The position numbers and the translations under genes were made by a program. A stretch of DNA of 64,000 nucleotides. It comes from Trifolium pratense (Eukaryota; Streptophyta; Magnoliopsida; Fabales; Fabaceae). The notes under the pieces are model-generated. The model saw nothing but the letters and a program-made list of their open reading frames with translations, ran no database searches and was not told the DNA's origin. This document shows, piece by piece, positions 1 to 11,399 of the stretch (position 1 is the stretch's first letter; each line of letters starts with the position of its first letter). The stretch lies in contig NC_060065.1 of assembly GCF_020283565.1 (NCBI RefSeq), positions 29,438,409-29,502,408 of the forward strand, given 5' to 3'.

Positions 1-15
1 ATCTATATGGTTGAA

Positions 16-354
16 CTATTCTTCAAATAGTGATTTGAGATTGTATGGGCCAGTTATACTCTGATTTCCACTCCACATAAATTGGGAAAAAATCTTACTA
101 GCACTTTCAGTAGGATGAACAGAATCAAAGAACACATAATCAGAAGGATTCTTACATAAGTCATAATCTTTCACTTCTCTTTTACCTCCACAACTAAAAT
201 ATCCTTTGTATGGGCCACTACCACAGCATGCCACTCCTCCTTCTTTCAAACCTTTTCATCATCAAAGTCACAAATATTAGAACTATATAAACAATTTAGA
301 AGATCAAATCACACAATTAAACCTGACATTTAAAATACAAGTATACATTTTTAA

Positions 355-401
<47 letters not shown>

Positions 402-1568
402 GGAGGGATCAAATTACACCGGTGTAACATTTGAGTAATGTTACACCGCTCAATAACGCTTCAACGAATACAAATTTTACAAAATCCACCGTTGGATTGA
501 AAGTTTATATCATTTAGATCATTCATGTTCAATTTTACAAAAATTTATATGGAGAGGGATCAAATTACACCGGTGTAACATTTGAGTAATGTTACACCGC
601 TCAATAACGCTTTAACGAATACAAATTTTACAAAATCCACCGTTGGATTGAAAGTTTATATCTTATAGATCATTCATCTTCAATTCTATAAAAATCTAAA
701 ATCATTTGATATGTTATTGAGACCGATCAAGATTAACGTTTTATGTGTTTTTATTGAATACCGTTAAGCTTGATCAATCTCAATAACATATCAAATGATT
801 TTAGATTTTTATAGAATTGAACATGAATGATCTATAAGATATAAACTTTCAATCCAACGGTGGATTTTGTAAAATTTGTATTCGTTAAAGCGTTATTGAG
901 CGGTGTAACATTACTCAAATGTTACATCGGTGTAATTTGATCCCTCCCCTATATATATATATATATATATTCATTAAAAATGTACACCGGTGTAACATTT
1001 GAGTAATGTTAAAATTGTTTGATATGTTATTGAGACCGATCAAGATTAACGTTTTATGTGTTTTTATTGAATACCGTTAAGCTTGATCAATCTCAATAAC
1101 ATATCAAATGATTTTAGATTTTTATAGAATTGAACATGAATGATCTATAAGATATAAACTTTCAATCCAACGGTGGATTTTGTAAAATTTGTATTCGTTA
1201 AAGCGTTATTGAGCGGTGTAACATTACTCAAATGTTACATCGGTGTAATTTGATCCCTCCCCTATATATATATATATATTCATTAAAAATGTACACCGGT
1301 GTAACATTTGAGTAATGTTAAAATTGTTTGATATGTTATTGAGACCGATCAAGATTAACGTTTTATGTGTTTTTATTGAATACCGTTAAGCTTGATCAAT
1401 ATCAATAACATATCAAATGATTTTAGATTTTTATAGAATTAAACATGAATGATCTATATGATATAAACTTTCAATCCAACGGTGGATTTTGTAAAATTTG
1501 TATTCGTTGGAGCGTTATTGAGCGGTGTAACATTACTCAAATGTTACACCGGTGTAATTTGATCCCTC

Positions 1569-1625
<57 letters not shown>

Positions 1626-3972
1626 TGGATTCAAAACTACTTATTATCATATAAATTATATTTGAAAATTATTTAATATATTATTAAAATATGTTGAAAT
1701 TAAATTTCTTTTATACCTTAGATTAATATGAAATTTTACAACGCGTTCAAAAAATGAAATTTGTACCAAAAAAATTTTATGATATTATTAAAAACTAATG
1801 AATGGTCCCTTTGAGCTTAGCTCAGTTGGTAGGGACATTGAATATACTATGTAGGAGCTAGGGTTCGAACCACAGACACTCAATTTTTCACCTTTAAGAT
1901 GGAATTTTTTCTAGCCACTAAACTACTAGAAAAAAAAAGAAACTATTCAACCGATAACAATACTGAATTTTAATAATAAATATGGCATGACCTACCAAAT
2001 TTGGAAGGGTTGTTTATGACTTCAAAGGAAAGATCAAACAAATTGAAATATGAATATTTAAATCCTTTGATTTGTTTCTTTAACTTCTGAAGTTCCACAG
2101 AAAGCATAGTGTTATGCACTTCGGCAATTGCTGAAAACTCTTCAAGGCAGGAACCTAATTTAGTTCCATTTACATAAGCCTTGATGGTTGGAAAACAACC
2201 CAAAGATGGTTGGTTAATAATTCCAAATTTCCTCCCTCCTAGATCATATATTCCCTGGTTAAGAAATTTAGAAGATGTTTGGATAAGCTTAATTAAGTAA
2301 TAGTATAAGTGCTTAAAATATAATTTTTCATTTATATTTTTATAAATAGATAAAATAAGTTTATTTCAAAGTTTATAAATTTTATAAAAATAAGCTGAAA
2401 ATAACTTATAGACATGTCGTAAGTTGTTTCATAAACTGTTTTGGTAGACTATTATTGAGAGCTTATGAAAATAAGCTAGACATGTCATAAGCTATTTTCA
2501 TAATAATAATAATGAGAAATTGGAAACAACTTATAGACGTGTCATAAACTGTTTCCGTAAGAACTCTCAAAGAGTCTCACAAATACTTATGTCAATACAT
2601 AAGTTCAAATAAGTCAATCCAAACGAGCCTTTAAACCAAGTGAACTTTTATATTGAAAAATGCAAAAGAAAAGTAAGATTGACATACTTTGATGACAGTT
2701 GTAAGATTACCAACAACCATGGATACATATTTTTGATGAGTGTATAAGCTGGAATTTTCTTGCAAATAATCATCGAATCCAATGTTAATCAAGTAAACAG
2801 CTTTGGATAGCAGAGTTGTGGTTTCTTTATCTCCATGTCTCTGTCTAAGTATCTTCTTCACATTCTTCAAATAAGTCAATTGAGTCTTTAGACCTATCAC
2901 CTAGAAATATCAAAATCTCATCTCATCAAACTCACTTAAACACAAATGAAATACTTCATCTATTTTTTTTTTTCTTTTCAAGTAGCCTGATGGCTAGAAA
3001 ATCCACCTTAAAGATGAATAAGTGGAGTGTCGCGGGTTCGAACCCGAGATCCTGCACATATAATATGATATCCCTACCAACTGAGCTAAACTCACGGGGA
3101 CATACTTCATCTATCTTTAATTATAAACAAAAGTCTACTATTTAGATTCATTGAATAACCGACAAATATGGTCTATAATATAGTCCAGATTCATCGGTTA
3201 TTCAATGAATCTGAAAAATAAACTTTTACTTATAATTAAAGATGGAGTGAGTATATAATAATTTTTTAAAAGCAAAAATATATCAACAAAAATTAATGTA
3301 TTTGGTCTAAATAGCAGCTGCAACACCCTAAATATAAAGTTATTAGAATATAGTAGATAGTAGATAAAAGAATTGAACAATTGCAACATCAATAAAATTA
3401 GCAACATAAAACAGACCAGTCCTTGATTGGTTTCTACTAAAGCCCCAGCTCCAGCTGATGCAAAATTGATTCCATTAACATATTGTTGATTACCAGGAAA
3501 TAGATAAGGTTGAAGTAATGGCAACTTAGCATACTCAGCTGCAACAAAAGTATTAAATTCATTAGATTGTTAGTTGGTACATGTAAAGTTGAAAAGCATT
3601 AAAGTAAAAAAAAATAACAACTTAGTTAAACATGCATAGTATATAAATGCTTATCGTGAGTTTAACTCATTTTATAGGTATTATATATGTAGAATTTATG
3701 ATTCAAACCTCGAACATATTATTTGTCTACTTTAAGAGTGAAATTCTAGTCGGTCAGTATGTTACATAACACAAAAAAAGTAAAATGTTAAACAGTGCCC
3801 CGGACACTCCGGGGAACTGCTTAAAGATATAAATATAGAAATTTTATCTCGTAAATTGTGCATTCAAAACTTTCATAATATAAAAAGTTATTATCTCTGA
3901 TCATTAACTTTATCACTTGTTTCCTTTTTTAGTATGCTTAACTAGTACTCCGGAAACACTGTTTAGCATGCG

Positions 3973-4032
<60 letters not shown>

Positions 4033-4936
4033 GCTTGGAGCCATGTTTGTAAAAAAAATTATATAAGGTCATCCTTGTAATATAGATATGTATTTTTTTT
4101 CACAATTATATAAAATTCATCACTATTTTGTATAGTGATTTATTTATTTTAATATTACTTGTAAAACTAAGTTTCTTTTTTTTTTTTTATTTTGTCTTTG
4201 TAAAACTAAGTTTCTAATCTCACATTTTACGATATTATTATTTTTATTTTTTTGTTAAAAGTTAACACACATCTAAAATTACTACTTAGTCAAAAAAAAA
4301 TCTAAAATTACTATAGAAAAAATAATTAAAAAAAACGCGACAAGCGGATCACATCACACAATTGAATTATAAACAAAGAGTTAAATAAACTCAAAACAGT
4401 CCACAAATTCTAGCTCAATTGACAAAAATGTCAAAATTGTTAGTGTTGTCTTGTCGGATGTCATGATCGAGATTCGAACCCCGATCACTCTACTTTGTGT
4501 GTATAAATTTTCAATAACTTTAACCCTTCGTCTATAAAAAAAAAAACTCAAAACAGCTTATAAACATGTCATTAATTACTTCCATAATATCTTTGAAACA
4601 ATTTCATATGTAATTATGTCAACACATACATTTAAATAAGTCAATTCAAATTGAACACGTATTCTTACCTACAAAATCTGGAATCACACGTCCATTAGAA
4701 AATCTACCAGTTGGATAATTGAAGAAGGTTTCACCATATGGTGAGTAATTTGCCTGACTACCAGTAGTATTGATGTAATTATTGTTTCCAACATCAAATA
4801 ATGAATCTCCAAATACAAATAATGCAACATGTTCTTTTGGGAGACATGTATTACCAAGGCACTTTATTGGAATTAGAATACCATAACTTAGGAAGAAAAA
4901 AATTAGGAAACAAAAATGCAACATTTTGCTGGCCAT
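16..4936 (-). CDS. GDSL esterase/lipase, 5 exons
   Basis: SGNH/GDSL-family serine hydrolase, probably secreted, acting on ester substrates that cannot be named from sequence. Exons on the minus strand: 4669-4936, 3417-3538, 2688-2900, 1996-2254 and 16-251. All introns are GT-AG, the phases close, and the total is 1098 nt (365 aa), the usual family length. The start is the first ATG (MASKM, 4934-4936) and is followed by a hydrophobic signal peptide. Block I is FGDSLFDVGNNNY, with the nucleophile at Ser45. Block V is FFDSVHPTE, giving Asp330 and His333 of the triad. Block II lies in exon 2 (GINFASAGAGA). Block III, normally GxND, reads G-F-D-D (residues 171-174), so the oxyanion-hole Asn is Asp here; activity may be altered. 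Intron 4 (1.74 kb) carries foldback repeats and a SINE, and intron 1 (1.13 kb) carries a long AT microsatellite. Confidence 0.9.
360..400. repeat. (AT)n microsatellite
   Basis: About 40 bases of uninterrupted TA/AT dinucleotide directly abut the left end of the foldback repeat cluster. Similar short AT runs lie between the copies (about 950-970 and 1263-1280), and a long one lies at the right end. This suggests insertion of the foldback element into, or its co-expansion with, a TA microsatellite. Confidence 0.9.
401..1572. repeat. Foldback MITE cluster, tandemly duplicated, in GDSL intron 4
   Basis: Ends begin GGGAGGGATCAAATTACACC and finish with the reverse complement (near 895-952, 1214-1262 and 1512-1572). 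The left arm is itself duplicated (401-550 and 551-700). An inner stem around 707-800 is built on TGATATGTTATTGAGACC and its complement, around a loop near 740-765. Two further copies follow as a direct tandem repeat with a 309-base period: the same 5' junction occurs at 981 and 1290. The cluster should fold into strong nested hairpins in the GDSL pre-mRNA. No coding capacity was seen, so this is a non-autonomous element. Confidence 0.85.
1572..1622. repeat. (AT)n microsatellite
   Basis: About 50 bases of TA dinucleotide at the right edge of the foldback cluster. Confidence 0.9.
1804..1938 (+). repeat. tRNA-derived SINE, family A
   Basis: The head resembles a tRNA, with an A-box-like TAGCTCAGTTGG (about 1818) and a B-box-like GGTTCGAACC (about 1862). 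It is followed by a non-tRNA body and an A-rich tail. No acceptor stem closes, so this is a SINE rather than a tRNA gene. It lies in GDSL intron 4, and a reverse-oriented relative is at 2965-3101. Confidence 0.75.
2276..2626. mobile_element. MITE with GTTTGGAT termini (family T), in GDSL intron 3
   Basis: The ends read TGTTTGGATAAGC and, inverted, AAGTCAATCCAAACGA. The interior is AT-rich with repeated 'cttatagacatgtc' and 'tcataa' modules. The same family is found at 32434-32638 (remorin intron 2) and 38769-39110 (MYB intron 1), with a fragment near 4550-4655. There is no coding capacity. The exact ends are approximate. Confidence 0.65.
2965..3101 (-). repeat. tRNA-derived SINE, family A, reverse orientation
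   Basis: On the minus strand it reads TGAGTTTAGCTCAGTTGGTA (A box), then GGGTTCGAACCC (B box), a short body, and a poly(A) tail seen as the T-run at about 2965. It is well preserved relative to the copy at 1804. It lies in GDSL intron 2. Confidence 0.8.
3102..3252. mobile_element. Stowaway-like palindromic MITE
   Basis: A near-perfect palindrome of about 150 bases. The left end TACTTCATCTATCTTTAATT mirrors AATTAAAGATGGAGTGAGTA at the right, and the inner arms share ATTCATTGAATAACCGA. The flanking TA and 'ctccatct' type ends fit Tc1/mariner (Stowaway) MITEs. It lies in GDSL intron 2. Confidence 0.65.
3976..4029. repeat. (AT)n microsatellite in GDSL intron 1
   Basis: About 54 bases of pure AT dinucleotide. 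The rest of this intron (3539-4668) holds only AT-rich sequence, a degenerate SINE-like stretch (about 3655-3770) and the SINE at 4395. Confidence 0.9.
4395..4550 (+). repeat. SINE-like element, family E
   Basis: TAGCTCAATTGACAAAAATG resembles an A box and GATTCGAACCCCGATCA a B box. The element ends in an A-rich tail at about 4540-4551. A diverged relative lies in reverse at about 40975-41060, and a piece lies at about 5805-5835. Confidence 0.55.
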
Positions 4937-5837
4937 CAAAGTATAATTTTTTAATCCTTAGCTTATATCTTTTAATTCTATCAGAATATATAACCATATC
5001 ATATAACTATATATAACAAATGGAATTAGTATGGGTTTGAATCTTCCTAGCTCTAATTTGCATGTAAATTTCCAATGTCTTGATCACTAAGCAAATAGCC
5101 TAGGAATTGTATAAAAAGTCTAACTAAAAATAATTAAAATTTATATTAGAAATTTTGTTGTAATTGTTTTCAAACTAGAAAAAACGCCAGCAGGGTACAA
5201 ATATTAGATATTATGCACTCAAAAACTAATATTAGATATTTTGCATCTTAGGATATTATTAATGAAGATTTCCGTGAAATAGACTGAAACTTTTGACTTT
5301 CTTATCTTTCAAGACAACTTAGTTTGAAGCTCTTTTTTTCGTTGATAACAAAATTGTTGACAAGTTTTTTCAAAAAAAAAAAAAGAAAATGAATTTGTTG
5401 ACAAAAGCATAAGTTTCATTTTAATTAACCACTTAACGAGTACACTTATAAAATTTAAATTCTTGAACTATAGAATATTTTATAGTAGTTATGCATGGAT
5501 TCAATCCTTACACTACGTTTCATTTTTATTATAAAATTAATTTCTAAGAAATTGCGCAGCATGTTTTAAGGAAAATGCCCATAACTAACACTAACAGGAA
5601 AGTCTACAATATCAACATGTTTAAGATTGACACATCCAATCCAAGTTGATTATATAAAGAAATTTGGTTGCGTATATAGTAAATATAAAGAATAAAAAAA
5701 ACATAAAACAATTTAAATAGTAAATAGAACATTCAAAAAAGCAATGTAACAGTATAAGACTTTGGTTCATCATCTTTAAAAAAAAAAATTGATTAGTAAA
5801 TTGTAACTCAACTGACAATATCAAAATTGTGGCAAAA
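4937..5837. other. GDSL upstream region, no gene seen
   Basis: AT-rich intergenic DNA upstream of the GDSL start. No credible coding exon was seen; short open frames here have no recognisable motif. A promoter is expected, but no TATA element could be assigned confidently in this composition. Confidence 0.5.
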
Positions 5838-6235
5838 TCTATGGTGCACAAGTGTCTTAAGTTGTGCACCATGCACAAGTCTTGAAAATACTATAACGAA
5901 TACGAATTTTATAAAATCCACCGTTAGATAGAAAGTTTATATTGTATAGATCATCCATAATTTTTTTAAAAAAAAAATTGAAAATCATTTGATATGTTAT
6001 TGAGACCCGTCAAAATTAACGGTTTATGGATTTTTATTCAATACCGTTAATCTTGATGGGTCTCAATAACATATCAATTGATTTTCAAAAAAAATTAAAA
6101 AATTTATGGATGATCTAAACGATATAAATTTTCTATCCAACGGTAGATTTTATAAAATTCGTATTCGTTATAAAAATATCGAAGACTTGTGCACCATGCA
6201 TCACTTAATCAAGTGGTGCATGTTAGACAAAGCCC
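5838..6235. mobile_element. Foldback MITE related to the 401-1572 cluster
   Basis: The outer arms contain AGACTTGTGCACCATGCA and its complement (about 5862-5882 and 6184-6200). The inner arms carry CGAATACGAATTTTATAAAA and TGATATGTTATTGAGACCC with their complements, so the element folds into one long hairpin centred near 6033. The inner part matches the core of the GDSL-intron cluster, but the terminal sequence differs. Confidence 0.75.
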
Positions 6236-7408
6236 CAAAATTGTTAGATTTGATGTATTTACCCATAATCAAACAGAGAACTCACAGTTGTATGTGAATT
6301 TTAATAATATTCATCATTTAATTTTTAGATAAGAAAAGCATATAAATATGATAAGCAAACGAGTCTCTTAACTCCCATGTTAGGGCCACATTTATAACTT
6401 GTTACTTTTTAGACTTTTAGAACCGGGCACTATAATTTTAGTGGAACTCCTAACCCCACACCAAAATTTGATATTCACGCCCCTCTCCTTTAAACATTTT
6501 ATGTAGTAACACTTGGGAAGTTGTAATCAATCACGGTGTTTGTGAGAGAATAAATTGCATAATAGATTGGTTAGGTGGTTAATTCTTCTTTTATAATAAA
6601 AATTTAGGGTGAGCAAATGGTGCTCCATCGAAGGCTTATAAGATTTTAGAACATGAAGACACTTACAAAAATATTTACAAATTGCACGATAGATTGGCTA
6701 GGTGGTTAGTTTTGCCCATACCAATTACGAAAACCTTAGTCTTACATTTTAATAGAAAAATGATATTATCACATTATATGGTGCATAGCAAACATGGAGA
6801 AAAGAAAAAACATAGAGATGATAGATGTCATAGGTGATAGGTGATGTGAACGAAAATAAATGGATGAGAATCCTCTCAATTTTTCATTTTTTTTTGGAAA
6901 ACAATATTGTCTAAGTTCGAAAAAGTACATCATAACAACTCGATGAGTAGAGACTCCAATAAAATCAGTTTGAAAGTAAGTTCTAATAAATTGTCATCCC
7001 TCCATCACTTTCACTCACATGCCAAATTTATCAAAGTGTTTACCACGGTGTTAGCTTCGCGATACAAATGGCTAATTATAACCTTCCAATCCGAGTCTAA
7101 AAAAATGTTCTAATAATATGCACTAGAGTACGTCCATCCGGAGAACCTTCTGAAACTTTTGCGAGTGTTGTTACTACCACTTCGGAATCAACATTTATAG
7201 AGTTTCAGTTAGTGGAAAATAGACAAAAAGAAGTTGAAAAAATAATAATAATTGTGTGACCTACTTGGGGTGAGACTCACCACCATGGGCGATTATGCCG
7301 CCGGGCAAGCCTGGGCTGCCCATCTTAATTATTTTTTTTGTAATAATAAGAAACATAAAAGAAAAACAATAAAAGAATGAAACGCATCTCGTAAAGGTAA
7401 CGTAGAGA
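6236..7408. other. Intergenic, no gene seen
   Basis: AT-rich DNA with scattered stop codons in all frames. A short direct similarity is seen ('gattggttaggtggtta' type at about 6563 and 6692). No gene or complete transposon is recognised. Confidence 0.5.
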
Positions 7409-7733
7409 TATATTTAGTCTCTTATGTTTATTTTAGGTTTTAATTTGGTCTCTTATCTTTTAAAAGTTTTAAGTTGGTCCTTATGTTATTGATCTCAACA
7501 TAAGTTAGTCGTTTTCGTTAAATTTTGAGTTAATTTTTTCCAACTTTTTGTTAAATTTTGAGTTAATTTTTCTAAAACTTTCACATAATACTCTCCTAAG
7601 TGGTTTATGTACGCAAATTCATTAGAAAAGTCGACGATTTAAACTAAAATTTGAGGAAAATGACCACCTTGAAACTTTTAAAAGATAAGGGACCAAATTG
7701 AAACCTAAAATAAACATAAGAGATCAAATATGC
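7409..7733. mobile_element. Foldback MITE with 'gtctcttatgttta' termini
   Basis: The left arm, TCTCTTATGTTTATTTTAGG, is mirrored by CCTAAAATAAACATAAGAGA at the right end. The arms continue for about 60 bases (AATTTGGTC...CTTTTAAAAG). It is non-coding and shows typical long-TIR MITE structure. Confidence 0.7.
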
Positions 7734-8191
7734 AATTATTTCTAATTTTTAACAACCTAAAACCTTCTCAATCTAGAATGTTTGTTTGATGACTTGATGT
7801 TGTTTTGAATTTTAAAATTTGTTAAGCTGTTTTGATTGTTAAGTGATTATATAAATAAGCCATTTTAATATAATTATATACGTCGCTGTGGATTCAGTTT
7901 TGATTGTAGCCTCTTATTTAGTTGAGCCTTAATTATATTGGAAACATGGCTATACTCTTGCTTGTTGTTTCTTGTTTAAAAATTCCTTCCAAAATTAAAT
8001 GTTGAAGAACAATGTTTAAATATTTCTATATTCGAAATTTGAGTTGATAAAATTTCCTCCAAAAATTTGTCCAGACTCTCTAACAATCCTTGAGTCGCCA
8101 CTGCTCACCACTATTCATAAATTTCACTTGTTTCATGATAACTAGTTTTTTTGCATTTTCATTAAATTTTAAATTGAGGAAAAAAAATTAA

Positions 8192-8340
8192 TTTTTTTTT
8201 GTTTTCACCCTGGTTCCTAGGGAAAGTGGTCCCTAGTAGTTCAGAATTCAGGACGAGTTATGACATCAAGTGGTTTCAGTCCCCTCCCAAATGCAGTTGC
8301 TGGGGATCGAACCTAATGGAGGCTATGTCATTGATTATTA
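8192..8340 (-). repeat. tRNA-derived SINE, family B, diverged
   Basis: It shares 'atcaagtggtttcagtcccctcccaa' (8267-8292) and 'ggggatcgaacc' with the copies at 9971 and 31050. The T-run at 8192 is the reversed poly(A) tail. The 5' part, at the higher coordinates, is degenerate. Confidence 0.6.
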
Positions 8341-8959
8341 ATCCTAATGGAGTATTTATAAGCTCTTGTCAAAGCAAAATCGTGTATAAATGTCTTAAAG
8401 ATAGTATACTAAATGGCACCTCATGTATAAAAATGGATTAACAAAGACGTGAAGTAAACATGCAACCTTGATCGTAGTTTAATTTTTCAATTAGTTGGAC
8501 AGCATTTTTTATCAATAATTGGAGTACACGTTTGAATTAAGCAAGAGAACATGAAGGAAAAAAGAAAGAAAAAAAAACACACGGCGTGACGAGTGGAAAG
8601 TGCAAGAAAACACTCATACATACATAGTCATATGGCATCTTATATATAGCTCATCTCATCTCATAATCATATATTTCCAACGTATTTTTGCTGTACTCCA
8701 ACCCCCGGTACTCTTTCTTTTTTGGATTAATGTCAATAAATTTCAATATTAATAATCAATCAATATTTGCATGTAACTTTAGTTATATGAGTTGTGAGAA
8801 ACATGGCATCTTGCAAATAACACGAATGCCTAAAAAGAAGGAACAAATACAATATGGTTCTCTACTCTCTAGCTACAAGGAGAGATATTATGATAGTTGG
8901 CTATCTTTATAAAAATTAGTTGGCACACTTTTTAATTGTTTTTTTGCTCTAAATTAATG

Positions 8960-9180
8960 ATTTTTGAATTTCAATAGACGTCCAATGTATTCTTACAACT
9001 TTGACTCTTTGTACTTCTTATGGGATGAATCATTGAATTAGCAGCGATTGGTTTATAATTTATTTAAATTAATGATTTTTATATATATCCCTTCAAAGGG
9101 ATTGAGAATATTTTAGAAATTAGGATCTTTGAATTTCAATAGACGTCCAATGTATTTTTACAACTTAGACTCTTTTGAAA
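8960..9180. repeat. 45-base direct repeat pair
   Basis: TTGAATTTCAATAGACGTCC and the next ~25 bases occur at about 8965 and again at about 9130, roughly 165 bases apart. The second copy abuts the LTR-like sequence that begins near 9173. Confidence 0.7.
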
Positions 9181-9960
9181 TTCTGGCATACAGTAGATAG
9201 ATGTTGTCCACGATGTTCAGACACCTTTCGTAACATTTGACTAACATAAAGAACAATGAAAATAGTAAACATCAACAAAGTAAATAACACAGATGAGTTG
9301 TTAATCCAGTTCGGTGCAACGTTGCCTACTCTAGGGCAGTAATGAATCAACTATAATAGTTCTGGTTCAAAGACCACAACAGACACACACTCCAAGTCTT
9401 CTCACCTAGACACTACCTGTGCTAACTCTACCTATGAACTCCTAGATATGAGACCCTGTCTCAATTCCTTCAAACAACATAGACAACGTTGTTATCAACA
9501 AACACGATTCAATGATGGAGACGCACACTCCTATAAACTAGATTATACTCTCGCTTAAAAGCTCTCGAGTAAAACACGAACTAACTCTGTACTTCATAAC
9601 TTAGGAGCAGTTCACAATTACAACTCAATAAACTCAGTCCTAAGCTTGCATCAAGAAGACACAAGAAAGACTCACAAATAACAATGAACACACTAAAACC
9701 CTAAGCACACACTTTGTAAGAATCACGGCTTCGGTGAGTAAAATAGGATTTAGCAACACCGTACCCTTTATATAGCAGAACATTTGTGGGCTTTGAATCA
9801 ATAAACTTATGCTCCAAGAAAACTTTCAGAGGTTATATTATAAAATTAAATCTTTTGATTCCTTAATATTTTATAACAGTCTTGACGACCAAGTAACCTA
9901 GTAAACCGCCTTCTGAAGTTTCATTAACCACCTGCCGCATTTTAAATATGTTTTATTTTC
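9173..9960 (-). mobile_element. LTR-like fragment (possible solo LTR)
   Basis: On the minus strand there is a TATA-like GCTATATAAAGGGTACGG (about 9768-9785). A leader-like stretch rich in short direct words follows, ending near a block around 9300-9340 that reads as the start of a retroelement body. No paired LTR, PBS or coding domain was found, so the class is uncertain. Confidence 0.35.
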
Positions 9961-9970
9961 CCTCGCACAC

Positions 9971-10135
9971 TTTTTCTTTGCTTTCATCGTCAGTTTAAAT
10001 CTGGTTAAGGGTCAATTTTGGCATCAAGTGGTTTCAGTCTCCTCCCAATCGCTGTTGCGGGGATCGAACTATGGTCATCTCTGCCAAATTCAACGTCAAT
10101 CACCACTAAACTAACTAATGATTCGTTGCTTGCAA
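9971..10135 (-). repeat. tRNA-derived SINE, family B
   Basis: The minus strand starts with a 'ttagtttagtggtgattgacg' type A-box region (about 10095-10117). The B-box-like GTTCGATCCCCGCAACAGCG and the T-rich (reverse A-rich) tail follow. It is close in sequence to the better copy at 31050-31205. Confidence 0.75.
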
Positions 10136-10755
10136 CATTTTATTTAGCTTCCTTGCGACATTTTAATTTAGACTAATGATATATATTAGTATTAATATTT
10201 AATGTCAATTGCAATGTGAATACATCCCCCAATACACTCACTTTTAAAAAAGAAAAATGGAGTATAGATATGCATTCGTTAGAGTCTACCTCAAATTTGG
10301 GTGTGTTTTTCTCATTTTCCAAAGATGGAAGTGGGACTAGTAATTGGGACACCGGTCTCGTTTGTATTAGAATTACATTTTTATCTTTCTTAACTGAAAA
10401 ATCTGTTAACAAACTCATAAATTACATTCAACTATTTATTTTTATTTTTAGAAGGAACTTTAAATAATTTGTTTCATCTATTGTTTTTATTTAAAAAAAA
10501 GAAAAAGCAAACTGTTGAAATAACATAGTTTTGGACTTTTTTTAATAAAAGAATGTCATAATGTATGCGGTACAAGTTGAACATAAATACATGAACCCGA
10601 TTAAATATGAATTTAAGGTTCTATTTTTTATCCCCATCAAAGATCAGAACAAATATAATAAGATACTCAAATCCCATTAAAATTGGGGATGGGGAAAGAC
10701 AAAACATGTCTCCGCCCCATCATGCCTAATTATATGTCAGTTATTATACAGATAG
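10136..10755. other. Intergenic, no gene seen
   Basis: AT-rich DNA. Two overlapping open frames of about 80 codons on opposite strands (10173-10467) show no recognisable motif and are probably chance. Confidence 0.5.
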
Positions 10756-11065
10756 AGGTGAGAATAGGTTAGGTCGAGTTAGACTTTGTTAAACCTGAGC
10801 CTGATCTGTCAAAAAATCGAAGGCTTGAATCTGACCTATCATAGGCTTATTTTTTAGGCCTGGGTTTGGTCTTTTGAAAGCCTAATGTGACATGTTAGCC
10901 TGTTTAAAAGCCTATTTCACATGAACATATATAAATAAATGATTATATTTATTTTTAAATATACTTATGAACTAATAAACCAATGTTCTTTTGATATTTA
11001 ACATGATATTTTAGAGATTTTGATTATATATGTCATCATATTTCAATTCTAGTTTATGATAATAC

Positions 11066-11106
<41 letters not shown>

Positions 11107-11394
11107 CACATTAATAAACTTCTGAAAAGTTAATAAATTTATAATTTAATCAAAGTACAAATTTTAACATATAAATAATAATAATAGTAATAAAAATATT
11201 ATTGATATTAACTAAAATAAGCCGGCCTAGTAGGCCAAAAGGCTTTTGTGATGGCCTGCAACTTGGCCTATTTAACTAAATTGACTTATAAAAAAGTCTT
11301 AACATGCTCTATTTAAAGAAAGAGGTTGGTCTGACCTGAGCCTATGTAGACTAGGCCTTAAGGCCTCGTAGACCGGTCTGGCCTATTCCCACCC
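10756..11394. mobile_element. Foldback MITE with 'gggaataggcc' termini
   Basis: The left end, GGTGAGAATAGGTTAGG, mirrors the right end, GGCCTATTCCCACCC. Many 'aggcct/ggccta' modules sit in both arms. The interior includes a TG microsatellite (about 11079-11104) and no coding frame. It truncates the adjoining copia LTR on its right. Confidence 0.75.
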
Positions 11395-11399
11395 ATATA

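Noticed and set aside
1804..3101. tRNA-like sequences with A and B boxes
   Set aside because: The acceptor and anticodon stems do not close, and A-rich tails follow; they are tRNA-derived SINEs, not tRNA genes.
9165..9350. 61-codon minus-strand frame
   Set aside because: It is part of an LTR-like leader and has no recognisable domain.
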